DNA from: W11650 sp041844915
GTDB taxonomy: Bacteria; Bacillota; Clostridia; Lachnospirales; Vallitaleaceae
Assembly: GCA_041844915.1 (NCBI GenBank)
Contig: JBGZBY010000127.1
Location: forward strand, 1 to 25,874
Reading direction: 5' to 3'
DNA: 25,874 bases
Both the position numbers and the translations under genes were made by a program. The notes beneath the pieces are model-generated. The model was not told the DNA's origin. It saw only the letters and a program-made list of their open reading frames with translations, and did not search any database. Positions 16,323 through 25,145 of the stretch are shown here, one piece after another (positions within the stretch are counted from its first letter, which is position 1; the number at the start of each line of letters is the position of its first letter).

Positions 16323-16412
16323 ACTTCGCCCTCTTTTCTTAAATTGATTCTTTGGTTTTCATGATCAAGCTATTGCTTGCTTTTCCGGCAGAGCTCTCCG
16401 CTCTAGTGAAAA

Positions 16413-16441
16413 AGGGGCATTTTTTTTGCATAAATGCCCCT
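16413..16441 (-). terminator. Intercistronic terminator between ulaA and ulaC
   Basis: Minus strand: a perfect 10-bp stem (AGGGGCATTT with AAATGCCCCT) and a 9-base loop, followed by TTTTTCAC. It sits 10 bases after the ulaA stop and probably trims transcription into the downstream ula genes. Confidence 0.75.
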
Positions 16442-16451
16442 CTCTTTGCCT

Positions 16452-17915
16452 TTATTCATCTCTCATTGTTGTAAAATAGGTTTCTTTATGCCTTTTATAT
16501 TGCAGCTGGGGAATGATCAGCATCAATGGGATTAAAATGATAGGCACGAGGATTCCTGCCCACTTGGATAAAATTGTTGTTCCCGACCAGAGCGTCGCCC
16601 AGTCAAACATTCCCATCCAGCCAATTACCAAGCTGCTCATCGGCTCACTGGATGGCAACAGGTGCGACAGCACTAGCGCCGAGCCAAACACCTGAATAAT
16701 TCCCGATACAAACGGAATAATCATTGCCGCCCGTCTGCCGCCAGATTTATTGGCAAAGACTGCCAAGGTACCATTGTCAAAAAACAGACAAATAAATCCA
16801 GCAATAATCAGGACATCGCCCTTAATTACAAACGCCAGCGTCAAAATTGCCAAGAGCTGACCAAGAAAGCCGAAAATAAAACCATAGGTCGGCCCCTGCG
16901 GAGAAAAGCCAAAGGTAACGGCACAGTCAACTGCCGGTACGGAGCCCTTTAACAGACGATCCGAAATTCCTTGGAACGAGGTTGTCAGCTCTGCTACAAA
17001 CATACGAACACCGGTCAGGACAATCGTAATATAGACAGCAAAGAATGCCGTGGTTTCCCAGATATAGGTACCAAACCAATATTTAGACTGATCATAGCCA
17101 TACTTAACACCATCAGCATTTACACCCGTGAAGGCATCCTTGCCCAAAATAACCATGATGGTTCCAACAAACGCTGTCATGATTAAAGCATTGGCAACCA
17201 CATTATCATTGAAAATAGAGAAAAAGCCCGGTGCTTCAATGTGATCAACATTATGCTTCTTGTTGCCGACATGCTTACCTAAGCGATATGCAAACCATGC
17301 TCCCAGCATTTGCTGGTGTCCGATCGTAAATCCGCCTCCATCCGTTACTTCCTGCGTCGGCTCAATAATTAAATTGCTCATTACTGACCAGTAGGTACCC
17401 AGTAAAAATCCGGTAACTACGGTTAAAGTCATGGACACCGGCGCACCCGTTGCTCCTTCAATTACCCAATACAGCGCCCATAAAAGCACTACGGACTGCT
17501 GGTACATAATATGCCCGGTAATAAACAAAGTCCGGATCTTGGTTTGCTTCCGAAATGCCACCAAAAGAATATTCCAGGCAAATGCAATCAGCATAACATA
17601 TCCGACATTGGTAAGCGAGCCAATCGCATCCAGCACCTTTTCTCCTGATGCCTGTCCAAAATACGGATCAATAACCTTAGCAGAAAATCCATAGGTAGCA
17701 GAAAGCTTCTCAATAATCGGACGGAAGGTCGATACCAGACCACCGGTTCCTACCTGTAGTATTTTAAAACCGACAAAGGTTTTAATAAAACCTGATAATG
17801 CCACATACCATTCTTTTTTCAACAATAAATATCCGATAAATACCACAAATCCCAGCATTAAAGGCGCTTGTCCCAAAAATTTATTCACAAACTCCTTAAA
17901 TATTTCTACTGCCAT
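16452..17915 (-). CDS. ulaA: L-ascorbate PTS IIC permease
   Basis: 487 residues, polytopic inner-membrane permease of the SgaT/UlaA family that moves ascorbate inward while it is phosphorylated at C6. Recognised segments include LMLGFVVFIGYLLLKK near the start, TGHIMYQQS, PTQEVTDGGGFTIGHQQM, RMFVAELTTSFQGIS, AVDCAVTFGFSP and the C-terminal GRRAAMIIPF. ATG at 17915 follows AAAAGGAGAACAAT. It is first in the ula cluster, directly behind the promoter, a palindrome and a leader of about 90 bases. Confidence 0.97.
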   Translation of the reverse strand: MAVEIFKEFVNKFLGQAPLMLGFVVFIGYLLLKKEWYVALSGFIKTFVGFKILQVGTGGLVSTFRPIIEKLSATYGFSAKVIDPYFGQASGEKVLDAIGSLTNVGYVMLIAFAWNILLVAFRKQTKIRTLFITGHIMYQQSVVLLWALYWVIEGATGAPVSMTLTVVTGFLLGTYWSVMSNLIIEPTQEVTDGGGFTIGHQQMLGAWFAYRLGKHVGNKKHNVDHIEAPGFFSIFNDNVVANALIMTAFVGTIMVILGKDAFTGVNADGVKYGYDQSKYWFGTYIWETTAFFAVYITIVLTGVRMFVAELTTSFQGISDRLLKGSVPAVDCAVTFGFSPQGPTYGFIFGFLGQLLAILTLAFVIKGDVLIIAGFICLFFDNGTLAVFANKSGGRRAAMIIPFVSGIIQVFGSALVLSHLLPSSEPMSSLVIGWMGMFDWATLWSGTTILSKWAGILVPIILIPLMLIIPQLQYKRHKETYFTTMRDE

Positions 17916-17980
17916 ATTGTTCTCCTTTTCTCACTTGATTTTACTTTGAGGATTATCTTCCGTTTGTCAGGCAACGCTGT

Positions 17981-18008
17981 CACTGAAATATCTGCAGATT
18001 TTTCATTG
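17981..18008. promoter_or_regulatory. Palindrome over the ulaA transcription start (likely operator)
   Basis: A perfect 10-bp core ATCTGCAGAT (17990-17999) is extended on both sides by TGAAA/TTTCA with only a T/T mismatch between, and partly beyond to 28 bp. It covers about +1 to +23 of the predicted ulaA transcript. The SorC-family protein encoded after the operon is the natural candidate to bind it. Confidence 0.6.
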
Positions 18009-18013
18009 AAATC

Positions 18014-18042
18014 ATTTTAGCAAATTTCAGAACATTTGTATA
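18014..18042 (-). promoter_or_regulatory. Extended -10 promoter of the ula operon
   Basis: Minus strand: TGCTAAAAT, an extended -10 with hexamer TAAAAT at 18014-18019, and a weak -35 TATACA (18037-18042) at 17 bases. The poor -35 suggests a promoter that needs activation. Confidence 0.5.
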
Positions 18043-18145
18043 GATAGTTTTCTTAAAATGAAATTTTGTTCACTTTTTTTATGACATCATTAAAATTTTA
18101 TACAAGCCTATCTAAAATATTTATGTATTTATTATAAAAAATATA

Positions 18146-18205
18146 AAGCTCCGCTTTCGGTTCATTTCCCGCTGTTCTCACAGGAAACCGCCAAAAGCGG
18201 AGCTT
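18146..18205 (-). terminator. Terminator of the GH18 enzyme gene
   Basis: A perfect 12-bp stem (AAGCTCCGCTTT at 18146-18157 and its complement at 18194-18205) with a long loop is followed, on the minus strand, by TATATTTTTTAT. It begins 70 bases after the stop codon and isolates this gene from ulaA. Confidence 0.75.
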
Positions 18206-18276
18206 GTATGACGCTTTGGTCAGCTCGAGCAAAATTCTACCTGCGGCGGAAAGTGTCGTCTTTTACCAAAAGCGCA

Positions 18277-21200
18277 TTATTTGTTTTGCATAAATTTCTT
18301 ATAGAAGCGTTCTATGATTGCCGCTATTTCTGCTCTGCTCGCTTCTCCCTGCGGCAAAAGCTTATTTTCGTCATTTCCTTGAATCAATCCGACTGCATTC
18401 GCCCATTGCATTGCCTCGGCAGCATATTTTGATACGGCGCCGCCGTCTGCAAATCTCGTTAGATTCGCCTTTTCCGCTTGATAAAAGCCTTTTAATCTGG
18501 CATAGTTCGCCAAAATTACGGCTATTTGTTCTCTGGTAATCGGGCTGTCCGGTCTAAAGCTCTGGTCCTCAAAGCCGGCTACAATCTTATTTTCCTTAGC
18601 CCAAACAGTCGGAGCAAAGAAATAGTCCCCGCTCTTTACATCCGTAAATTTACTTTCCCCTGTAACTGCCGGTTTTCCCTCCAAACGGTAAAGCAGGGTT
18701 GTCAGCATGGCTCTCGTTGTTTTCTGTTCCGGATTGAAGCTGTTTTCTCCTGTTCCCATCATCAGACCCTTTTCCTGAACAAATTTTACCGAAGTCGCAT
18801 ACCAAGCGTTTTCTTTTACATCTTCAAATTTTTGAGTTTCGGAAGTCGGCGCGCCATCCTGCTTTTCTTCGGTCTTGGTGTCCGGCTTCTTTTCTTCAGA
18901 AGCTACCTTTTCCGTTGCCCCCTCGCTATTTGGCGCCGCCGGAATATGCGGAGCCAAAGGCGTCTGCGGTAAATCTGCCGCCGCAATCCTTATTTTCAAT
19001 TCTGGATCGGCGACTGCCGTCAAGCTTGCCTGCCCATCCTTGATATTTTCCTTGGGAATATCAAGCCGCAGCATTGTTTCGCTTTGCTCTGCCTTCGGCG
19101 TACCGCTTACGCTGACGCTCATTTTTTGATTGCCGCTGTTTTCGGCAATATTGGCTGTATATTTAACCTCCGCCAATTCCGGCGTGATCCAGTCGGTGAT
19201 ATCCATATCAGGTGTGATCTGTGCAAATTCACCATCCAGCAGTACAATCTCAAAAGTTCCCCGTAAGGCTTCCCCTACCTTACCTGCAATTGTCTTTCCG
19301 GCAATCAGCGCCTTGACCGGCTTTGGCTGCTCCTTTACTACCAGCGTTAAATGCGAATTGTCCGTTACCGTCAAAGCTGCCTTTCCCTTCCGGATATTCT
19401 CCTGCGGGATAACAATACGCAAAGCCTTCTCCGCCTGCGCGGCTTTAGGAGTACCGCTTACCGACACCTTTAATTTTTTGTACTTCGTACCGCTTACAAT
19501 ATTGGCAGTATATTTGACATCGTCCAGCTTCGGCGCTATCCAGTCGGTTATGTCCATATCAGCTAAAATATGGTCAAATTCGCTTCCTGCCAGAGTAATC
19601 ACAAACTCCGCCGTCAAAGCCTCTCCGACCCTTCCGGCAATCGTTTCATTCTGCGCTGCCGCCCAAACTACCGGATCGGCTGCCTCTATACGGATTTTTA
19701 AATTCGGATTTTTTGTAATCAAAAGATCCGCCTGCCCATCCTTAATATGCTCTTTCGGAATCCGCATTTGAACAGCTTCTTCCGTTTCTTCTTCCGGCAC
19801 GCCGCTTACTGTGATTCTGATCTTTTGATTTCTGGATCCGATTGGTCTTGCCGTGTATTGAAGATTGACGGCACTCGGTGTTGCCCATTTTGCCAAATCC
19901 AGCTTCATGTCCGGCGTGATATCTACAAACTCGCCGCCCTTCAGCTCAATATCAAATTGAACCTCCTTTAGCCTCTCTCCCACCTTGCCGACAATCTCCT
20001 GCGAGGTTGTATTGGCAGACAGATCAGAGTCCGAGCCAAAAATGATAAGCTCCGGTATGGAAAGCCTAACGTAATTACCGCCATTTGGATTTCCCTCTAA
20101 AATATGATATCTCCAATAGCGAGCGTTTACCGGATGATATAATTCTCCGTTATAAAAGTCATGATCCACCAAATCATCAAAACCGCCCACCGTCGTCCAG
20201 TTGCTGTCATCGCCTAAAAACGCATTATCAGCAAGCTCTGCTGCTGTTACCGTCGCTGCTTTATTTAAATATTGAATCTCCGCCTTTTTTGTATTATTAT
20301 CCTTATCGCCTTGAGGATATGTCTTTATGATAGTATCATTATATACTGTCCAGTGCGTTGCCTTCGCTGCGACTTCCCCCAGATCAAACGCCACCCAGCC
20401 GGTTTTGCCCATCGCCCGAAATCTGGTGGGATTTTCCACCTGCCCGTCAAATATTAGCGGAAGCCAAGCTTCATTAGTTCCCCAGCCAAAAGAATGCCCT
20501 AAAGCCTTCGCATTTGTGGTGAGCCTGATTAACTCTTTTGGTGCATTTCCAACAATAACTAGAGTTTCATGAATTTTTTCACCCTTTTTATACTCAACCA
20601 GATTTCCAGTAACAACCTTTTGCTTTAAGAAAAACTCAATCAAATAGCTGCCATCCTCTTTTTTACTTACCTCATAAGGCGCCTCTATTTTCTTATTCTC
20701 ATGGTCGGTAATCTCAACGATATAATCCGTAGAGTCGAGATTATCGCTATAAATATATCCGCATTGAAAGTCAGCATAACTCCAGTCATCCGCTATCAGT
20801 TTTTGTCCATATGCTTCTTTTTCTTTAAATTGGTTGAATTCTCCCTCATCCCATATATAGCTACCCGCTAAGGTTCTTTGTCCATACAGCCTTCTATAAC
20901 CGCTTAAATCGTATTTTTCATTGGAATTGACATCCTTATCTAGGGGTATCACCCTGTCCTTATATTCATACGGACGGGGATAATATCCCTTTGGACGCTG
21001 TGAACCTATCTTCACATTTGCTCCGTTTATGCTACCGCTATTTTTCTGAATAGAAGCAATCATTTCTTCCAATATTTTTCGATCCGCTGTGTTTTCTGAA
21101 AGATCCAAGCAATTATCCGAAAGATTGATTGCTTCAAGCTTTTTCCATTCTGCAGCAGCCTGCGGCAGCCTTTCTAAAGCAAGGCCACTTAAATCAACCT

Positions 21201-22710
21201 CCTTTAAATTAGTCAAGCCGGACAGAACCAGCGTTGCTTCCGCTTCCTCCTTCGGCGCTCCCGTTACCTTTAAGCTGGCCGGCAAATTCGCCGAGCTGAG
21301 CTTCTCCAAATTGCTTAGTCCCGACAGGGTAAGCTTTTTCAATTTCTCAATTTTTTCCAGCCCGCTTAAATCCACAATCGCCGGATCAGTCAGCACAAGC
21401 TCCCTATTATAACGCTTGATATTTCCCTTATGATTACCGATCTGCTTGATTACCTCCGCTCTTAAAGCCGCATCCGGAAAATCCTCTGCCGTAATCTCAA
21501 CATAACTGTCCTTTCCTTGCAGCATGCGATTTTTTAAAGACTTTGTCCATTCATAGGTGGTATGGATAAATTTATTATTATTTCCTTCCTCCACACCATC
21601 CCGCTCGATGGCATAGGAAAAAATACCGCCCTTTAAGCCGCCGTCCGGCTGCCATTCCGCGTATCTCTGCGCTCTGGAATCTTCCGGTGTGCCAAGGGTA
21701 TCTCCCCACATATTGCCGTGCTGATTACCGCCGTCCTCATAAAAGGTAAAGCCTATAAAAAATTTATCGGCCGGAATATAATCTCGAAAGGTTTCCCAGA
21801 TATGATCCTTCCCATACATGCCGTTATCCAGACCATTCTCTCCTTTTGGTCCGTAAACCTGGACAAAGAAATAGTCAAAGTATTGATAGGTTTCCAAAAA
21901 TACTCGGTTGTTCGGCCCTACATCTTGTCCGCCTTGGATTCGTCTGCCGGCGTGCAGCGTCGTATCCATAATGAAAAACTTGGTCTTATCCTTTCCTCTT
22001 TCCCCAATCAAATTGGCAATCTCTCGAATAACGCCGACTGCCTTCTTTATTTCCGCCTCTTTTTCCTCGCCTTGCTTTCCGTGCCCCGGCTCATTATGGA
22101 TTTCAATGTCAATATCCAGCCCGTCTAAATTGTGCTGATACACATAAGTATCCACGATATCCTTGGCCAGATTTTTATAGCCCGCTTCGTCATTGGTGTA
22201 TCGCGTATCTTTGTCGGGATGCTCCTTGGAAATTCCCACCTCGCCTGTCAAAAAGCCTGCACCAATGGTGCGAATCAGCTTGGTATCCTGCTTATGCAGT
22301 TTTGGAACATATTCCTCCTTCAAAACTCTCCAAAAGTTACTGTTCGCCGCTGTCCAGTCATGAAAAATCATAAGAAAATCAACTTCCTTCGGTATCTCGC
22401 CAATGGAGTTGACTCCATTATGAGATTGCCCGTCTTCTCCCGTCGAATGTTTGTCATACCAGGTTCGGAAATATCCGCCCATTAAAGGCTCTCTCTTTCT
22501 TTCCTTGAATTGGCTCACCGTTTCCATCGATTTATTTTCCACTGTAATCGCATGATCCAGCGCAGCTTCCGTTCCAGTCTGGGCCAAGCCTTGCGCCAAA
22601 GCCGGGCTTTCCACCTGCGAAAGCATCATGCCGGCAACAAGTACCATGCATAGGCTTTTTTTGAGTTTTCCATTCCCAAATACGCTGTTAATCCAATTGT
22701 CTTTTCTCAC
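18277..22710 (-). CDS. SLH-anchored GH18 endo-beta-N-acetylglucosaminidase-like surface enzyme
   Basis: 1477 residues from a GTG start at 22710, chosen because GGAGG lies six bases upstream; an ATG at 22734 precedes that site and has none. Order: Sec signal peptide (to about residue 40, ending PALAQ); GH18 barrel (about 75-390) with LDGLDIDIE at 195-203, Glu203 being the proton donor; leucine-rich-repeat-like segment (about 440-540); linker; discoidin-like sandwich (about 732-892); three related ~110-residue beta modules (904-1009, 1021-1125, 1138-1243) sharing DITDWI.P and VSGTPK; Pro/Glu/Lys-rich linker; three SLH modules (1292-1477) with TRAMLTTLLYRLEG, TREQIAVILANYA and SRAEIAAIIERF. The barrel resembles the EndoS/EndoE/EndoF group, which cuts N-glycans between the two core GlcNAc residues, more than chitinases. 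Substrate unproven; a monocistronic gene. Confidence 0.88.
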   Translation of the reverse strand: MRKDNWINSVFGNGKLKKSLCMVLVAGMMLSQVESPALAQGLAQTGTEAALDHAITVENKSMETVSQFKERKREPLMGGYFRTWYDKHSTGEDGQSHNGVNSIGEIPKEVDFLMIFHDWTAANSNFWRVLKEEYVPKLHKQDTKLIRTIGAGFLTGEVGISKEHPDKDTRYTNDEAGYKNLAKDIVDTYVYQHNLDGLDIDIEIHNEPGHGKQGEEKEAEIKKAVGVIREIANLIGERGKDKTKFFIMDTTLHAGRRIQGGQDVGPNNRVFLETYQYFDYFFVQVYGPKGENGLDNGMYGKDHIWETFRDYIPADKFFIGFTFYEDGGNQHGNMWGDTLGTPEDSRAQRYAEWQPDGGLKGGIFSYAIERDGVEEGNNNKFIHTTYEWTKSLKNRMLQGKDSYVEITAEDFPDAALRAEVIKQIGNHKGNIKRYNRELVLTDPAIVDLSGLEKIEKLKKLTLSGLSNLEKLSSANLPASLKVTGAPKEEAEATLVLSGLTNLKEVDLSGLALERLPQAAAEWKKLEAINLSDNCLDLSENTADRKILEEMIASIQKNSGSINGANVKIGSQRPKGYYPRPYEYKDRVIPLDKDVNSNEKYDLSGYRRLYGQRTLAGSYIWDEGEFNQFKEKEAYGQKLIADDWSYADFQCGYIYSDNLDSTDYIVEITDHENKKIEAPYEVSKKEDGSYLIEFFLKQKVVTGNLVEYKKGEKIHETLVIVGNAPKELIRLTTNAKALGHSFGWGTNEAWLPLIFDGQVENPTRFRAMGKTGWVAFDLGEVAAKATHWTVYNDTIIKTYPQGDKDNNTKKAEIQYLNKAATVTAAELADNAFLGDDSNWTTVGGFDDLVDHDFYNGELYHPVNARYWRYHILEGNPNGGNYVRLSIPELIIFGSDSDLSANTTSQEIVGKVGERLKEVQFDIELKGGEFVDITPDMKLDLAKWATPSAVNLQYTARPIGSRNQKIRITVSGVPEEETEEAVQMRIPKEHIKDGQADLLITKNPNLKIRIEAADPVVWAAAQNETIAGRVGEALTAEFVITLAGSEFDHILADMDITDWIAPKLDDVKYTANIVSGTKYKKLKVSVSGTPKAAQAEKALRIVIPQENIRKGKAALTVTDNSHLTLVVKEQPKPVKALIAGKTIAGKVGEALRGTFEIVLLDGEFAQITPDMDITDWITPELAEVKYTANIAENSGNQKMSVSVSGTPKAEQSETMLRLDIPKENIKDGQASLTAVADPELKIRIAAADLPQTPLAPHIPAAPNSEGATEKVASEEKKPDTKTEEKQDGAPTSETQKFEDVKENAWYATSVKFVQEKGLMMGTGENSFNPEQKTTRAMLTTLLYRLEGKPAVTGESKFTDVKSGDYFFAPTVWAKENKIVAGFEDQSFRPDSPITREQIAVILANYARLKGFYQAEKANLTRFADGGAVSKYAAEAMQWANAVGLIQGNDENKLLPQGEASRAEIAAIIERFYKKFMQNK

Positions 22711-23012
22711 TATCTTCCTCCAAAAAAATATCATTGATACCTGCTTTTAAAAATTTTATCCCATTTTTAATTAAATAATTTAACTTTTATTTTATCAAAA
22801 AATTTACATTTATCCCTCTGCTATTAACCACTCCTTTCTCGTCCCTTGGCAAAATCCCTATGTTTTACTTTCGCAACACATCAACAAACCGCAATAATAG
22901 AGTATTGTTATAGAAAAAACAGCAATGCAGCAGCAGATAAAGCTCAAATTCCGTAGGAATCATTAGTTAACAATTGCTTCTTTTTTCTCTGCTGTTCCGT
23001 TTTTCAAATTCC
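22711..23012 (-). promoter_or_regulatory. ~300-nt structured 5' leader of the GH18 enzyme gene
   Basis: From the promoter start to the GTG there is no gene. On the minus strand, AGCAAT/ATTGCT plus A6/T6 (arms 22973-22989 and 22913-22926) can form a stem whose 3' side ends in TTTTTTC. A competing pairing, CAGCAG/CTGCTG, overlaps it. The string ACGGAATTTGA occurs twice (plus-strand 22945-22955 and 23004-23014). This looks like an attenuator or regulatory leader, but it does not match a riboswitch class I know. Confidence 0.4.
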
Positions 23013-23018
23013 GTTTTT

Positions 23019-23047
23019 ATTATATTTGTTTTAACTTTTGTTGTCAA
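23019..23047 (-). promoter_or_regulatory. Consensus sigma-A promoter of the GH18 enzyme gene
   Basis: Minus strand: TTGACA (23042-23047), 17-base spacer, TATAAT (23019-23024), all consensus. Predicted start near 23012, leaving a leader of about 300 bases. Confidence 0.85.
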
Positions 23048-23104
23048 TAATTTCTTCTCAAAATCGGTTTATTTTTTTCTAATCCTGTTTTTGGTAAAAA
23101 ACGG

Positions 23105-23141
23105 CAAAAAAATATAGCCATGGCAATTCCATGACTATATT
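23105..23141 (-). terminator. Terminator after the metallophosphoesterase gene
   Basis: Minus strand: a 13-bp stem (arms 23129-23141 and 23111-23123, one G-T pair) with a 5-base loop, followed by TTTTTTT. It ends the glycosyltransferase-phosphoesterase unit about 90 bases past the stop. Confidence 0.85.
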
Positions 23142-23228
23142 TACAGTCTTTTACCGCTTTTAAAAGCTCCTAAAAATAAACAAAAAAACTAAATTAAACT
23201 TAAAAATAATGATTACCTTCCCGTCCTT

Positions 23229-23828
23229 CTAGTTCTCCCCGGTATCCCGACAGACGCCGCCGAGCCTCCTCTTCTCTGCCAAAGCATTTTTCAGCCGCTG
23301 CTTGTAGCCAATATTATACTGTATCAGTTCCGGAAGCGTTGCCGGCTGATAATTGACAATGCTGGCTCCGGCATTTAACATCGCCGGCTGTTCGCAAATA
23401 TAGGCATACATTTCATGACAGGCTTCATGAATATGCCCAAAAATATGGATACTGCCGCGAAAGTACCCGCGCCATTCCAAAAGCGGATAATGGCAAAGCA
23501 CAATCTCGCGTCCGTCCTCCTTGAGCGTAATCATATGATGAATGGATTGAAAATAGCTCTGTGCCGCTTTATCCTTAAGGAGCCGATAATCATGATTGCC
23601 CAAAACCAAATGCTTAATTCCGTTTAACCGGCTCAAATACCAAGAATAATCATGCTCGCTGCGATAGGCAAAATCTCCAATAATATAGACCTCATCCTTT
23701 CTGGCAACAGCCTGATTCCAGCGCTTAATCATTTCCTCATCCATCTGTGCCGTATTCTCAAACGGCCTGCCGTCAAAGCCGATTACTTTTTCATGCCCGA
23801 AATGCAAATCGGAAATATATTTTCTCAT
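23229..23828 (-). CDS. Calcineurin-like metallophosphoesterase
   Basis: 199 residues of the small two-metal phosphoesterase family. The metal-binding motifs appear in order: SDLHFGH (residues 5-11), GDFAY, GNHD, the CHYPL His, and FGHIHE. The substrate cannot be predicted; relatives hydrolyse various phosphodiesters or nucleotides. The ATG at 23828 overlaps the glycosyltransferase stop as ATGA, so the two are probably translationally coupled. Longer starts (TTG 23846, ATG 23837) are possible but have no better ribosome site, and the family normally begins just before the DLHFGH strand. Confidence 0.9.
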   Translation of the reverse strand: MRKYISDLHFGHEKVIGFDGRPFENTAQMDEEMIKRWNQAVARKDEVYIIGDFAYRSEHDYSWYLSRLNGIKHLVLGNHDYRLLKDKAAQSYFQSIHHMITLKEDGREIVLCHYPLLEWRGYFRGSIHIFGHIHEACHEMYAYICEQPAMLNAGASIVNYQPATLPELIQYNIGYKQRLKNALAEKRRLGGVCRDTGEN

Positions 23829-25033
23829 CGCCGCCATCTTCCCCAAAAGCTTTGCTTCGATTTCTCCTGCTTTTTCTCTCGAATCGCCGCCTCGTAAACC
23901 GCCAAAATTTTTTCCGCTAAATCCTCTTTGCCATGAGCCTTCATGGAATCCGCCGTCTTTCTTTGAAATTCACAAACTTCTTCCGGCGACATTTTCAAGA
24001 TCCTTTGCAGCTTTTCCTTAAAATCCGCAGTATCCGTATAAATATAGCCGTTGACCCCTTCTTCAATCTGCGACAGGTTTTGCTGATCCAGCCGCTGCAA
24101 CACCGGCAAGCCCGCCGCCATTGCTTCCAGCATCGACACAGAGTGCATTTCCGATAGGGACGCCGTCGCATAAAAATCCGCCGCCCATAAATGCTCTGGA
24201 ATTTGACTGTGCTCCATGCTCCCCAAAAAGCGCACCTCTCCTTCCAGTCCCTCCGCTTTTGCCTTTGCTTTTAATTCCTCCAGCTGCGGCCCGCCGCCAA
24301 TAATCCAAAGCTCCGCTTTCCCTGCCGGAATTTCCGCCGCCTTCCAAAAATCCATCAGCTCGTCAATGCTCTTTTCCTTGCCGATTCTGCCGACAAAGCA
24401 AAACACCAGAGCAGAACGCGGCGTTCCCAGCTCGTCACGCAGCCGACTGCGCCTTAGCTCGCTGCGATGCTCCGCCGAAAAGGTGTCGACATCTGCATTA
24501 TTCGGAATGACGATTACCTTCTTATTCACGCCAATCTCATCAACATATTCCTGCGCCTTGGCAGACGGACTGAGCATCACATCCACATTCTGCATAAAAT
24601 AGGACATATACCTATAGGATAATTTCTCCGCCAGCTTTTTGGTACCGGGAAGGGCGATATAAAATAAATATTTATTATACTCCGAATGTAGAGTATAGAC
24701 CAAGGGAATATTAAGCTTTTTGGCAATTTTTAAAGCGGAAAAGCCCATGCCGAATTCATTGTGAATATGAATCACGTCCGGTCGAAAGTTCCGGATATAT
24801 TCCTCTCTCTTTTTGCTGTAGGGAGCCGCCAAATTGTTATTATACAACTTTTTCAAAGGAATCCCCGGACAAATCAGCTCGTCCTCCGTCAAAGCATAGT
24901 CCTTTACCGCCTTTGGAGCCACGACGATCGCCTTATGTCCAAGCGCATTCAGACCGTCCTTTAGCATTTTGATATGGGTAACTACTCCGTTTATCTGCGG
25001 AATATAGGTTTCGGTAAATAATGCAATTCTCAT
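23825..25033 (-). CDS. GT4 glycosyltransferase, diacylglycerol glucosyltransferase-like
   Basis: 402 residues, GT-B fold, family 4 (retaining). The N-terminal acceptor domain begins IALFTETYIPQINGVVTHI, typical of enzymes that make glucosyl-diacylglycerol or related lipids, and has the IHIHNEFGMG loop. The donor domain shows FVGRIGKEKS and the nucleotide-sugar E-x7-E motif in SEMHSVSMLEAMAAGLPVL. A basic tail (KKQEKSKQSFWGRWRR) would suit membrane association. It probably adds glucose to a membrane lipid used as a lipoteichoic-acid anchor or bilayer lipid, but the acceptor is inferred. ATG at 25033 follows AGAAGGGAG. Coupled to the phosphoesterase; DUF92 is upstream on the same strand. Confidence 0.88.
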   Translation of the reverse strand: MRIALFTETYIPQINGVVTHIKMLKDGLNALGHKAIVVAPKAVKDYALTEDELICPGIPLKKLYNNNLAAPYSKKREEYIRNFRPDVIHIHNEFGMGFSALKIAKKLNIPLVYTLHSEYNKYLFYIALPGTKKLAEKLSYRYMSYFMQNVDVMLSPSAKAQEYVDEIGVNKKVIVIPNNADVDTFSAEHRSELRRSRLRDELGTPRSALVFCFVGRIGKEKSIDELMDFWKAAEIPAGKAELWIIGGGPQLEELKAKAKAEGLEGEVRFLGSMEHSQIPEHLWAADFYATASLSEMHSVSMLEAMAAGLPVLQRLDQQNLSQIEEGVNGYIYTDTADFKEKLQRILKMSPEEVCEFQRKTADSMKAHGKEDLAEKILAVYEAAIREKKQEKSKQSFWGRWRR

Positions 25034-25145
25034 AATTGCTCCCTTCTGCCGGCTTCATGTTCACTGTTTTTCTTCAATATATTATCTTATTTTATCCTAT
25101 TCTTTCTTTTTATCCTACTTTTTCTGTCCAAACCTCTGCATTCCA

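Noticed and set aside
19130..19771. 213-codon plus-strand frame
   Set aside because: It is antisense to the repeat modules of the GH18 gene, has no ribosome site and shows no recognisable motif.
22711..23012. Cyclic-di-GMP riboswitch before the surface enzyme gene
   Set aside because: This was considered because such leaders precede surface genes in Clostridia, but I cannot find the conserved core of either class.
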